Of a stretch of 64,000 nucleotides of DNA, positions 50,713-58,827 are shown piece by piece. Within the stretch, counting starts at the first letter, position 1; every line of letters begins with the position of its first letter. The notes under the pieces are model-generated. The model was not told the origin of the DNA. It worked only from the letters and a program-made list of their open reading frames with translations, and did not search any database. The DNA is from CAYMRL01 sp964473205 (GTDB lineage: Bacteria > Deinococcota > Deinococci > Deinococcales > Trueperaceae), in the NCBI GenBank assembly GCA_964473205.1, contig CAYYOK010000006.1, positions 8,153-72,152 of the forward strand. The letters are read 5' to 3'. The translations under genes and the position numbers were made by a program.

Positions 50713-52287
50713 TCAGAACAGCTCCGCCACCCTGACCTCACCCGCCGGCTCGACGTACTCGGTGTCCATCTGGGCGAGCTGAAGCTTGCCGGAGACGTCG
50801 TCGTTGACGCCGTGCCAGTAGGTGTAGAAGTCGAGCACCCAGATGCCCGACTCGCGGGTGCCGTTGCCCGAGCCCTTGACGCCGCCGAACGGCATGTGGG
50901 CCTCGGCGCCGGTGGTGGTGTTGTTGATCGAGGACATGCCGGCCTCGATGCCCTCCTTGAAGGCGTGCGCCCACTCGCGGTCGTTGGTGTAGATGGCGCT
51001 GGAGAGGCCGTAGTCGACCGCGTTGGCGGTGGCGATGGCCTCCTCGATGCCGTCGACCTTCACCAGGTTGATGGTGGGGCCGAAGACCTCGGTGGTGAAC
51101 AGGGTCATGCCGGGGTTGACGCCCTCCCAGACGGTCGGCCAGCCGTAGAAGCCGGCGTCGGGGTCGCCCTTGAAGCCCTCGGGCTTGCTGTCCGCGGTGA
51201 TGCGGCCGTTGCCGTGGAGCAGCGTGGCGCCGTCGGCCTCGCCCCACTGGTAGTGCTTCTGCCAGTTCTCGTAGAAGCGCTGGTTGATGAAAGGGCCGTA
51301 GAGCACGTCGTCGTGCTGGCCGGGATCGCCGATCTTGATCGCCCTGACCTGCTCGAGGAAGCGGCGCTTGAACTCGTCGTAGATCGGCTCGTCGATGATG
51401 ATGTTGCCGGCCGAGGTGCAGCGCTGCCCGCCCGTGCCGAACGCCGAGAAGACCGCGCCGTTGACGGCGTTGTCGAGGTCGGCGTCGCGCATGACGATCA
51501 GGGGGTTCTTGCCGCCCAGCTCGAGCGTCGGGTGCAGCAGGTTGCGGCCGGCGACCTCGCCGATCTGCCGACCGACCTTGGTCGAGCCGGTGAAGGCGAA
51601 CTTGTCGAGCAGGCCCTCGTCCATCATCTCGACGAGGTACGCACCGGCAGCTTCGGCGCCGCCGCCGAAGACGACGTTGAGCACGCCGCCCGGCACGCCC
51701 GCCTCCTCGATCAGCTTGGCGAAGGCGTAGGCGACGGCCGGAGCGTCCTCGCTCGGCTTCCACACGATGGTGTTGCCGGTCAGCAGCGCAGGGATGATCT
51801 TCCAGGCTGGCACCGCGATCGGGAAGTTGCCGGCCGTGACGATGCCGACGACGCCCAGAGGGCGGCGGTAGGTCGTCAACTCCTTGCGAGGCATCTCCGA
51901 CGGCACCGTCTGGCCGTAGAGGCGCCGGCCCTCCGACTGGAAGAAGTGGCAGGTGTCGATCGCTTCCTGGACGCTGCCCCTGGCCTCTTTGAGGGTCTTG
52001 CCCATCTCGCGGCTCACCAGGCGGCTGAGCGACTCCTTCTCGCGCTCGAGGGCCTTGCCGAGGCTGCCGATGAGCTGGCCGCGGATCGGCGCCGGGGTCT
52101 TGGACCAGCCGGGGAAGGCGCGCCTGGCCGCCTGGCACGCCTCCCTAACCTGGGCCTTGGTGGCCTCGGGGAAGCTGCCGAGCTCGTCGTCGAGGCGGCT
52201 AGAGTTGCGCGATACGAAGGTGGTGGGGCTTGAGACCTCGCGCCCGTCGATCAGGTTGCCGAAGGTGCGCTTCGTGGCTGTGGTCAT
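50713..52287 (-). CDS. Aldehyde dehydrogenase family protein
   Basis: 524 residues. TAGNFPIAVPAWKIIPALLTGNTIVWKPS (NAD binding), FTGSTKVGRQI, LELGGKNPLIV (general-base Glu), GTGGQRCTSAGN (catalytic Cys) and TEVFGPTINLV are all present. The GQRCTSAGN context and the MPFGGVKGSGNG end resemble the ALDH7 / piperideine-6-carboxylate and semialdehyde dehydrogenase groups. The substrate is not certain. It is transcribed in the same direction as the kinase operon but starts 40 bp downstream of it. Confidence 0.93.
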   Translation of the reverse strand: MTTATKRTFGNLIDGREVSSPTTFVSRNSSRLDDELGSFPEATKAQVREACQAARRAFPGWSKTPAPIRGQLIGSLGKALEREKESLSRLVSREMGKTLKEARGSVQEAIDTCHFFQSEGRRLYGQTVPSEMPRKELTTYRRPLGVVGIVTAGNFPIAVPAWKIIPALLTGNTIVWKPSEDAPAVAYAFAKLIEEAGVPGGVLNVVFGGGAEAAGAYLVEMMDEGLLDKFAFTGSTKVGRQIGEVAGRNLLHPTLELGGKNPLIVMRDADLDNAVNGAVFSAFGTGGQRCTSAGNIIIDEPIYDEFKRRFLEQVRAIKIGDPGQHDDVLYGPFINQRFYENWQKHYQWGEADGATLLHGNGRITADSKPEGFKGDPDAGFYGWPTVWEGVNPGMTLFTTEVFGPTINLVKVDGIEEAIATANAVDYGLSSAIYTNDREWAHAFKEGIEAGMSSINNTTTGAEAHMPFGGVKGSGNGTRESGIWVLDFYTYWHGVNDDVSGKLQLAQMDTEYVEPAGEVRVAELF

Positions 52288-52327
52288 CGTCTCCTCCAGA
52301 GCCGCAACAGCCTATCACGGTGCCTGG

Positions 52328-53677
52328 TCACTCTCCCTCGCCCAGCTCGGCCGCCAGGGGACGTAGCAGGACGCGGAAGGTCGCTCCCGCGCCTGGCTCG
52401 GACACGACCTCGACACGGCCACCGTGCGCCTCTGCCAGGTAGCGCACGACGCTGAGCCCCAAGCCGCTGCCGCCTTCGGCGGCGCGGCCAGTGAAGTGGC
52501 GATCGAACACCCGCTCGACCCGGTCGGATGCGAGGCCCGGCCCGTCGTCGGCGACCTCCAGCACGACGTCGGAAGGCGCCTCGTCCGTGACGTCCGTGAC
52601 GTCCACGGCGCCCGCAGCGCCCGCAGCGCCCGCGGCCCGTCCCACGCGCACCCTCACGCCCCCGGTCGAGCCGCTGGCCTGGGCGGCGTTGCGGATCAGG
52701 TTGCGAGCGATCTGCGCCAGGCGCTCGGGTGCCGCCAGGACCGTGCCGGGGTCCTCAGCCGCGAAGGCGACGCCGGGGAACTCGCGGCAGACGCGCTCGA
52801 CGACGTCGGCTAGTGACGTGACGGTCAGCTCGAGCCTGAGTCCCAGGTCGCCCTTGGCGAGCACCATCAGGTCCTGGGAGGTGGCGAGGAGCTCTCTGGC
52901 GGCGTCGCGGGCGGCCAGAAGCCGCGGCTCGGCCTGCGGGTCGGCGGCCAGCGCGTCCAACTGGCCCGCGACGACCGTCAGCGGCGCCGCCAGCTCGTGC
53001 GCCACGACCGCCAGCGCGTCGCGCTCCTCGCGCTTGCGGTCGCGGATCGCGGCCACCGCCTCGCTGAGGGCCAGACCGACGCGCCCCACCTCGTCGCGCC
53101 TCAGCGGCGGCGGCTCGAAGCGCGGATCGGCGGGGTCGAGCCTCGTCGCCTCTTCCGCCAAGCGCGCCAGCGGCCGCAGCTCGCGGCCGAGCAGGAACAG
53201 CGCCGCTAGAGCACTGCCGAGAGCGATGATCACGCCCGCTCTGGCGAGATCGCGTCGCAACGCGGCTTGCGTGGCGAGAGCCGCCTCGCCGCGGTAGGCC
53301 AGGCGCACCGTCCCGATGGTCAGACCGGAGCTGATCGTCCAGGGAGCCGACACCGTCATCACCTTGCCGCCCTGGTAGTCCACCCAGCCGCTCTCGGGCG
53401 TCACGGGCAGCGGTCGCGGAGTGCCGGCCGGCGCGACCACCTCCTCGCCGAAGGTGACGAACTGCAGCAGCAACGCCTCGTCGCCCTGCTCCAGCAGGCT
53501 CTCGCCGACCGAGGGGTTGGCCATCAGGTCCGTCACGCGCTGCAGCTCGCGCGCCAGCAGGCCTTGGATGTCGGAGGCCTGGTGGGAGCCGAACAGGCGC
53601 AACGTCAGCACCGCTGCGCCCGTCAGGGCGACGAGCAGCGTCGCAGCTACCAGCAGTCCCAGGCGGAGCCGCAGCAT
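52328..53677 (-). CDS. Sensor histidine kinase
   Basis: 449 residues from the ATG at 53677. TM1 (LGLLVAATLLVALTGAAVLTL) and TM2 (AGVIIALGSALAALFLLG) enclose a periplasmic sensor of about 120 residues. A HAMP-like linker (LRPLARLAEEATRL), HisKA with H227 (VVAHELAAPLTVVAG) and an HATPase domain with NLIRNAAQ (N box), DDGPGLA (G1), FDRHFTG (F box) and GGSGLGLSVV (G2) follow. An Ala/Gly/Val-rich insert lies between N and G1. It is paired with the response regulator immediately upstream and with two secreted poly-Asp proteins. Confidence 0.94.
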   Translation of the reverse strand: MLRLRLGLLVAATLLVALTGAAVLTLRLFGSHQASDIQGLLARELQRVTDLMANPSVGESLLEQGDEALLLQFVTFGEEVVAPAGTPRPLPVTPESGWVDYQGGKVMTVSAPWTISSGLTIGTVRLAYRGEAALATQAALRRDLARAGVIIALGSALAALFLLGRELRPLARLAEEATRLDPADPRFEPPPLRRDEVGRVGLALSEAVAAIRDRKREERDALAVVAHELAAPLTVVAGQLDALAADPQAEPRLLAARDAARELLATSQDLMVLAKGDLGLRLELTVTSLADVVERVCREFPGVAFAAEDPGTVLAAPERLAQIARNLIRNAAQASGSTGGVRVRVGRAAGAAGAAGAVDVTDVTDEAPSDVVLEVADDGPGLASDRVERVFDRHFTGRAAEGGSGLGLSVVRYLAEAHGGRVEVVSEPGAGATFRVLLRPLAAELGEGE

Positions 53678-53684
53678 CCGAGCG

Positions 53685-54376
53685 CTACACGATCGCGTAG
53701 CCGCGGTTGCGGACGGTGAGGATGACGTTGTCAAGACCCCGCGCCTTCAGTTTGCGGCGCAGGTTGTGGACGTAGACCTCGATGGTGTTGGAGTCCGGCA
53801 CGCCGGCCCCGTAGATCGCGCGCTCCAGCTCGTCCTGGGTGAACACCCGGCCGCGGTACTGCAGCAGCAGCCGCAGCACGTCGAACTCGCGCTCGGGCAG
53901 GAAGAAGGTCTCCTCGCCCACCGTGCAGCAGCCTCTGGCGAGGTCGAGCTCCAGGGTCTCGTAGCGCAGCGTCGCGTTGGCGCCGCGTTCTCGCAGCCTC
54001 ACGTGAACGCGCGCCAGCAGCTCGGCGATGCTGAACGGCTGACCAGGTAGTCGCTGGCGCCCGCGTAGAGGCCCTCGACGCGGCTGTCGAGGTCGTCGCG
54101 CGCCGTCACCATCAGCACCGGCACGCCCGAGCCCGCCAGCGTTCGCGCCAGGCCGACGCCGTCGCCATCGGGGAGGTTGAGGTCGAGCAGCACCAGGTCG
54201 AAGTCCGTCTCGGCGAGAGCGTCGGTGGCGCTGGCCAGGTCTGCCGCCAGCTGCGGCCGGTAGCCGGCCAAGGTCAGCTGCTCGCGCAGGAGCTCGCGGA
54301 GCAGCCGGTCGTCCTCGACGACGAGCAGCTTCGCGCCGGTGGTGCCGGCACCGCTGTCGGGCGCCTCAGTCGTCAT
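53685..54376 (-). pseudogene. OmpR-family response regulator, frameshifted
   Basis: The receiver frame (from ATG 54376) has E21-D22-D23, phospho-acceptor D65 (LLDLNLPD) and reads GASDYLV, then runs out of frame at about 54040 and stops at 54001. The rest of the protein (VHVRLRERG..., then a winged helix with REFDVLRLLLQYRG, NTIEVYVHNLRRKL and VRNRGYAI) is in another frame to 53685. Adding one T on the plus strand in CGGCTGACC (54036-54044) would restore LVKPFSIAELLARVHVRLRER with the conserved Lys. Joined, it is a normal-length regulator of about 230 residues. Sequencing error or a recent mutation are both possible. The start overlaps the upstream poly-Asp gene by 11 bp. Confidence 0.85.
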
Positions 54377-54884
54377 CGTCATCGTCGTCATCATCGTCGT
54401 CGTCATCGTCATCGTCATCGTCGTCATCGTCGTCGTCATCATCGTCATCGTCGGGCGGCGGCTGGCGCCCGGGATCCTCGGTCCCGCCGCCGACGCCTGC
54501 TCCTGGTCGCGTGATGGTGAGGATCAGGTCGAGGGTCCTGAAGTAGCGGATCAGCTCCATGCGCCGCCCGTCCGGTAGCTCGACCCGGAACACGCCGAGG
54601 AGGTCGCGCGCGCCACGCAGGCTCTCGACGGTGCCGTCCTGGCGGATCAGCAGCATCAGGAACTCGCCGACGCGCTCGCTCGCCTCCAGCACCAGCCTGT
54701 CGCCGACAGGAACGCCGCTGCCCACCACACGGGTAGCGCTCGGGTCCATCAGCAGCACCTGCGAGATGGCCCCGGGAGATCCCGCCGTGATCGGCGCCGT
54801 CTGCGCCCCTGCCAGCGCCAACGCGCTCAACAGCAGCACGAACGCGCTGCGGAACCGCAGAGGTGACTCGCGAAGGGCGGACAT
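54366..54884 (-). CDS. Secreted protein ending in 28 consecutive aspartates
   Basis: 172 residues with a signal peptide (SAFVLLLSALALAGAQT). The mature part has a small beta-rich domain (SQVLLMDPSATRVVGSGVPVG through RYFRTLDLILTIT), a Gly/Pro/Glu linker and then PPP followed by 28 Asp to the stop. I recognise no family. Such a tail should bind cations (Ca2+, Mg2+, Mn2+) or basic surfaces. The gene lies between a second Asp-rich secreted protein and the response regulator, overlapping the latter, so it is very probably part of the regulon and perhaps an input or output of the two-component system. Confidence 0.75.
   Translation of the reverse strand: MSALRESPLRFRSAFVLLLSALALAGAQTAPITAGSPGAISQVLLMDPSATRVVGSGVPVGDRLVLEASERVGEFLMLLIRQDGTVESLRGARDLLGVFRVELPDGRRMELIRYFRTLDLILTITRPGAGVGGGTEDPGRQPPPDDDDDDDDDDDDDDDDDDDDDDDDDDDD
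54369..54452 (-). repeat. (GAY)28 trinucleotide repeat, coding in two frames
   Basis: 84 bp of GAC/GAT encode the Asp tail of the secreted protein. Read one base on, the same DNA gives an ATG/ACG mix, placing many in-frame ATG codons ahead of and including the response-regulator start. Such a tract can change length by slippage. Confidence 0.85.
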
Positions 54885-54934
54885 CCGGCTCCTATCGTAG
54901 TAGTCGGGCGAGTCGTCGAAGGTCGACGCGGCAG

Positions 54935-54972
54935 CGCTTGGCCGACCGCTTCCTACAGCGGTCGGCCAAGCG
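54935..54972 (-). terminator. Long hairpin between the two Asp-rich protein genes
   Basis: Perfect 16-bp inverted repeat CGCTTGGCCGACCGCT / AGCGGTCGGCCAAGCG with a 6-base loop, between the stop at 55007 and the start at 54884. No T-run follows, so it may be a partial terminator, attenuator or mRNA stabiliser that sets the ratio of the first gene to the rest. Confidence 0.65.
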
Positions 54973-55006
54973 GCTCAGGTATCTGGACGCGGTCGCTCCG
55001 CGCCTG

Positions 55007-55576
55007 TCAGTCGTCGCAGTCGTCGTCATCCCAGTCGTCGTCCCAATCATCGTCGTCGCAGTCGTCATCGTCGTCGCCGCGCTCGCCGCGGCCACGCCGC
55101 CGCTCCCGGTCGTCGTCGTCATCGTCATCGTCGCCGCGCTCCCTGCGATCGCGTCCCCGCTCCCCATCGTCGTCCCAGTCATCCTCCCAGTCGTCGTACA
55201 GGTCCTCGCGACCCTCGTAGTCGAAGTCGAGCCCGAGCCCCGCCAGGCGAGCGACCTCGCGCAGCGAGAGCGCCTGGCCGTCGACGACCACCAGCACCGC
55301 CCCGCCCTCGCCGTAGAAGACGTCGTACCGGCTGAGCGTGGCGTCGGGCAGCCGGACCGTCATAACCGCCGTCCCGGTCTGGCCCCTCAGCATGTCGAAC
55401 TCCAGCTCGCGGTCGTCGTCGACCTCGCCTAGCCCGATGAGGGCCCCACCCTGATCGTGCAGCGCGAGCTTGGTGCCGCGCGGCAAGGACAGGGCGAAGG
55501 CTGCCGAGAAGGCGGCGAGCAGAACCACCGCAGCGAGCAGCCGGCGGAGCTTGGGTTTCGTAGTCAGGTCGAACAT
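55007..55576 (-). CDS. Secreted Asp/Arg-block protein
   Basis: 189 residues; ATG at 55576 with a strong AGGAGGT. The signal peptide is LLAAVVLLAAFSAAFALS. A beta-rich domain of about 95 residues follows (GTKLALHDQGGALIGLGE through VVVDGQALSLREVARL). The last about 65 residues alternate Asp runs with Arg-rich blocks (GERGRDRRERG, DRERRRGRGERG) and carry DDW repeats and two Cys in the final 20 residues. Family not recognised. Alternating acidic and basic blocks suggest ion binding or self-association in the envelope. First gene of the operon with the poly-Asp protein and the two-component system. Confidence 0.75.
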   Translation of the reverse strand: MFDLTTKPKLRRLLAAVVLLAAFSAAFALSLPRGTKLALHDQGGALIGLGEVDDDRELEFDMLRGQTGTAVMTVRLPDATLSRYDVFYGEGGAVLVVVDGQALSLREVARLAGLGLDFDYEGREDLYDDWEDDWDDDGERGRDRRERGDDDDDDDDRERRRGRGERGDDDDDCDDDDWDDDWDDDDCDD

Positions 55577-55692
55577 CTGTTACCTCCTGCACCGATACTC
55601 GACTCAGCCGCTGAAGGCTGACTTAAGACCACCAGGCCGTCGGCTAGCTGGTAGATTGCGTTCGACCTTTAAGCCGGTCCAGCGAGGCCGGG

Positions 55693-55698
55693 AAGGAG
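55693..55698 (+). promoter_or_regulatory. Shine-Dalgarno sequence of pyrR
   Basis: AAGGAG six bases before the ATG at 55705. With a TAGATT hexamer at 55652-55657 as possible -10, the leader would be about 45 bases, too short for a classical PyrR attenuator. Confidence 0.5.
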
Positions 55699-55704
55699 CG
55701 CAGC

Positions 55705-56298
55705 ATGTCCAGTCACGATCCTCAGCCACGACACCTCTCTGACGGCCCCACCGCCGCCTACAAGGCGACCTTGATGTCGGCCGCGGAGGTGGAGCGCGCG
55801 CTCAGGCGCATCGCCCACGAGATCATCGAGCGCAACAAGGGCGCAGCACACCTGGCGATGGTAGGCGTGCACACGCGCGGCGTGCCGCTCGCCGAGCGCC
55901 TCGCGGCCCTGATCGAGGAGTTCGAGGGCGTGCGGCCGCCCGTCGGCAAGCTCGACATCACCCTCTACCGCGACGACCTGACCGAGATCGCATTGCAGCC
56001 GGTGGTGAAGCGCACCGAGGTCGACTTCGACGTGCACGGCATCCGCGTCGTGCTGGTAGACGACGTCCTCTACACCGGCCGCACCGCTAGGGCCGCCCTC
56101 GACGCGCTCATCGACATGGGTCGGCCGGCTGTCATCCAGTACGCGGTGATGGTCGACAGAGGCCACCGCGAGCTGCCGATCCGCGCCGACTACGTCGGCA
56201 AGAACGTGCCAACGAGCAGCAGCGAGGTCGTGCACGTGCGGCTGTCCGAGGTCGACGAGCTGGATCAGGTCGAGCTGTGGGAGAGGCTCGAGCGATGA
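55705..56298 (+). CDS. pyrR: PyrR bifunctional pyrimidine regulator / uracil phosphoribosyltransferase
   Basis: 197 residues. It has LMSAAEVERALRRIAHEIIERN, VGVHTRGVPLAERLA, LDITLYRDDL and the PRPP-binding loop VVLVDDVLYTGRTARAAL, then VVHVRLSEVDELDQVEL. This is the PyrR type, which binds pyr mRNA in response to UMP/PRPP and has weak UPRTase activity. It heads the pyrR-pyrB-pyrC operon with four-base overlaps. Confidence 0.97.
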   Translation: MSSHDPQPRHLSDGPTAAYKATLMSAAEVERALRRIAHEIIERNKGAAHLAMVGVHTRGVPLAERLAALIEEFEGVRPPVGKLDITLYRDDLTEIALQPVVKRTEVDFDVHGIRVVLVDDVLYTGRTARAALDALIDMGRPAVIQYAVMVDRGHRELPIRADYVGKNVPTSSSEVVHVRLSEVDELDQVELWERLER

Positions 56299-57344
56299 GC
56301 GCGGCGGCGGCATCGGCCGCGTCCGCTGCTCCAGCAGCGCCCGGTGCGCCAGCGGCAGGCCCGGCGCGCGAGGCCGCGCCGCCTCGCGGCCCTGCCCCGG
56401 CCCGAGGGCTGAAGCGCCATCTCCTCGACTTCCAGGGCTGGGAGCCGTCGGAGCTGCTGGCGCTCCTCGACACGACCGACGTGATGGCCCAGGTGCTGAC
56501 GCGCACGATCAAGCGCGTGCCGGCGCTGCAAGGCTTCACCGTGGCCACGCTGTTCTTCGAGGACAGCACCCGCACGCGGCTCAGCTTCGAGCGAGCGGCC
56601 AGGGCTCAGAGCGCCGACGTGATGACCTTCGCGGCAGGCGGCTCGAGCCTCAAGAAGGGCGAGAGCCTGCGCGACACGCTGCGCACCATCGAGCAGCTCC
56701 AGGTCGACCTCTACGTCGTCAGGCACCCGGCCGCCGGCGCCGCGCACCAGCTCAGCCGCTGGACCGATGCCGCCGTCGTCAACGCCGGCGACGGCCGCCG
56801 CGCGCACCCGACCCAGGCGCTGCTGGACGCCTACACCTTCCGCGCGCACCAGGGCGAGCAGGGCGCGGACGCCTTCCGCGGCAAGCGCCTGACGATCGTC
56901 GGTGACGTGCTGCACTCGCGCGTCGCGCGCTCCAACATCGAGCTGTTCACCAAGCTGGGGGCCGAGGTCGTGCTGTGCGGACCGGCCACGCTGCTGCCCA
57001 AGGAGCTGGCGCGCGCAGAAGCGGGCGTGCACCTCACCACCGACCTGCGCGAGGCCGTGACCGGGGCCAACGCGGTCATGGCGCTGCGGCTGCAGCACGA
57101 GCGCATGTCCGGCGGGCTGCTGCCGTCCTTGAGCGAGTACGTCGCGCGCTACCAGGTGACCGAGCAGGTCTTCGAGAGCGCCGCCCCCGGCGCGATCGTC
57201 ATGCACCCCGGTCCCATGAACCGCGACGTCGAGCTCGACAGCGCCGTCGCCGACGGCCCCGCGAGCGTCATCGAGGAGCAGGTCGCCAACGGCGTCAGCG
57301 TCCGCATGGCCGTGCTCTACACGCTGCTGGTGGGGCGCCGATGA
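56295..57344 (+). CDS. pyrB: Aspartate carbamoyltransferase catalytic chain
   Basis: 349 residues from the ATG overlapping the pyrR stop. A 40-residue Ala/Pro low-complexity extension precedes the ATCase core (LLDFQGWEPSELLALLDTTD). It has FFEDSTRTRLSFERAA (carbamoyl-phosphate site STRTR), GGSSLKKGESLRDT, VVRHPAAGAAHQL, HPTQALLDAYTF and MALRLQHERM. It makes carbamoyl-aspartate in de novo pyrimidine synthesis. No pyrI regulatory chain is seen, so it is the B. subtilis-like class. Confidence 0.97.
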   Translation: MSAAAASAASAAPAAPGAPAAGPAREAAPPRGPAPARGLKRHLLDFQGWEPSELLALLDTTDVMAQVLTRTIKRVPALQGFTVATLFFEDSTRTRLSFERAARAQSADVMTFAAGGSSLKKGESLRDTLRTIEQLQVDLYVVRHPAAGAAHQLSRWTDAAVVNAGDGRRAHPTQALLDAYTFRAHQGEQGADAFRGKRLTIVGDVLHSRVARSNIELFTKLGAEVVLCGPATLLPKELARAEAGVHLTTDLREAVTGANAVMALRLQHERMSGGLLPSLSEYVARYQVTEQVFESAAPGAIVMHPGPMNRDVELDSAVADGPASVIEEQVANGVSVRMAVLYTLLVGRR

Positions 57345-58675
57345 GCGCTTCTCGCGACGAAGCTCCCCGGCACGCGCCTTCCGACACGGGCCGGGAGACC
57401 TCGCACCAACGGCTCGTGATCCGCGGTGGGCTCCTGATCGACGGTGCGGGCGAGCACGGCCAGCACGACCTCTACCTCAGAGACGGCTACATCGAGGGCC
57501 TGGACCTCGGCGGCGCGGTCGATGCCGAGGTGGACGCCGAGGGCAAGCTCGTCACGCCCGCGTTCATCGACCTCCACGCCCACCTGCGCGATCCCGGCCA
57601 GGAGGTCAAGGAGGACCTGCGCAGCGGTCTAGCGGCAGCGGCGGCCGGCGGCTTCGGGACCGTGGTCAGCATGGCGAACACCTCGCCCGTGGTGGACGAG
57701 CCCGGCATCGTCGCTGACCTGATCGCCCGTTCGCACCGGCTCCGCTCGGCCCGGCTGCGCCCGTCCGCCGCGCTCAGCCGCGGCCTGGCCGGCGAGCTTC
57801 TGACGGACTTCGCCGCGCTCAAGGCGGCCGGAGCCGTGATGATCACCGACGACGGCATCCCCGTCGCGGACAGCCACCTGATGCGCCGCGCCTGCGAGTA
57901 CGCCGCCGAGCTCGGCCTCGTGATCCAGACGCACTCGGAGGAGCCGTCGCTGCGCGCCGGCGGCGTGATGAACGAGGGCGAGGTGAGCATGCGCCTCGGC
58001 CTGCCGGGCAACCCGGACACCGCCGAGAGCGTGATGCTGCTGCGCGACGGCGAGATCGCGCGCCTCACCGGAGCGCGCGTGCACCTGGCGCACGTCAGCT
58101 CGAAGCGCGGCCTGGAGGCCGTTCAGTGGCTCAAGGCCTCCGGCGCGCCGGTCACGGCCGAGGTCACTCCTCACCACCTGACGCTGACCGACGCGTGCCT
58201 CGAGACCTTCGACCCGGTCTACAAGGTCGCGCCGCCGCTGCGCACGGCCGCCGATGTCGAGTACCTGCGTTCTGCCCTACTCACCGACACCGTCGACAGC
58301 ATCGGCACCGACCACGCCCCTCATACGCGCGCCGAGAAGGAGCAGGACATGCTCAGCGCGCCGTTCGGCATCGCCAACATCGAGCAGACCTTCGCGCTGC
58401 TCTTCACGCGGTTGGTCAACGAGGGTGCGCTGCCGCTGGCGCGGCTTCTCGCCCTCCTGCAGGACGGACCGGCGGACGTGATGGGCTGGCCGCGGCCGCG
58501 GCTGAGCGCGGGCGCGCCGGCCGACGTGGTCGTGATCGACACGCTCGGCACGGCGGTCGTCGACCCCCGCAGGCGGCTGACGAAGGCGAAGGTCTCGCCC
58601 TGGGACGGCGAGGAGCTGAGCGGCTGGCCGGTCGCGACGCTCGTGGCCGGCGAGGTGGTCTACCGGCGCGCCTGA
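57341..58675 (+). CDS. pyrC: Dihydroorotase
   Basis: 444 residues, ATGA overlap with pyrB. Zinc-site motifs: DLHAHLRDPGQ (His79 and His81), THSEEPSL, LAHVSSKRG and GTDHAPHT (catalytic Asp). The arrangement fits the B. subtilis-type class I dihydroorotase. It closes carbamoyl-aspartate to dihydroorotate. Last gene of the pyr operon in this window; the following 150 bp hold a tandem repeat. Confidence 0.96.
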   Translation: MSASRDEAPRHAPSDTGRETSHQRLVIRGGLLIDGAGEHGQHDLYLRDGYIEGLDLGGAVDAEVDAEGKLVTPAFIDLHAHLRDPGQEVKEDLRSGLAAAAAGGFGTVVSMANTSPVVDEPGIVADLIARSHRLRSARLRPSAALSRGLAGELLTDFAALKAAGAVMITDDGIPVADSHLMRRACEYAAELGLVIQTHSEEPSLRAGGVMNEGEVSMRLGLPGNPDTAESVMLLRDGEIARLTGARVHLAHVSSKRGLEAVQWLKASGAPVTAEVTPHHLTLTDACLETFDPVYKVAPPLRTAADVEYLRSALLTDTVDSIGTDHAPHTRAEKEQDMLSAPFGIANIEQTFALLFTRLVNEGALPLARLLALLQDGPADVMGWPRPRLSAGAPADVVVIDTLGTAVVDPRRRLTKAKVSPWDGEELSGWPVATLVAGEVVYRRA

Positions 58676-58692
58676 CCCCGGGCCGAGCTGAC

Positions 58693-58820
58693 GTAGGCCG
58701 CAGCCCAGCACGAAGGGACACATCGAACAGCGATGTGCTCTTCTGGGCAGTAGGAAGTAGGCCGCAGCCCAGCACGAAGGGACGCATCGAACAGCGATGT
58801 GCTCTTCTGGGCACTAGAAT
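58693..58820 (+). repeat. Two tandem 64-bp repeats upstream of the Crp/Fnr gene
   Basis: Copies at 58693-58756 and 58757-58820 differ at four positions (60/64 identical). Each contains a palindrome, CACATCG-AACAG-CGATGTG in copy 1, one arm mismatch in copy 2. Only copy 2 ends in a good -10 (TAGAAT; copy 1 has TAGGAA). It may be a duplicated operator-promoter unit for the regulator behind it. Confidence 0.85.
58815..58820 (+). promoter_or_regulatory. Leaderless -10 element, Crp/Fnr gene
   Basis: TAGAAT seven bases before the ATG at 58828. This favours 58828 over the ATG at 58819, which overlaps the hexamer. Confidence 0.6.
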
Positions 58821-58827
58821 GTTGCGC

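Noticed and set aside
54366..54460. Poly-Asp tail as a frame artefact of a simple repeat
   Set aside because: The same gene has a signal peptide and a folded-looking domain in frame, and a second gene upstream independently has Asp-rich ends, so the tail is taken as real.
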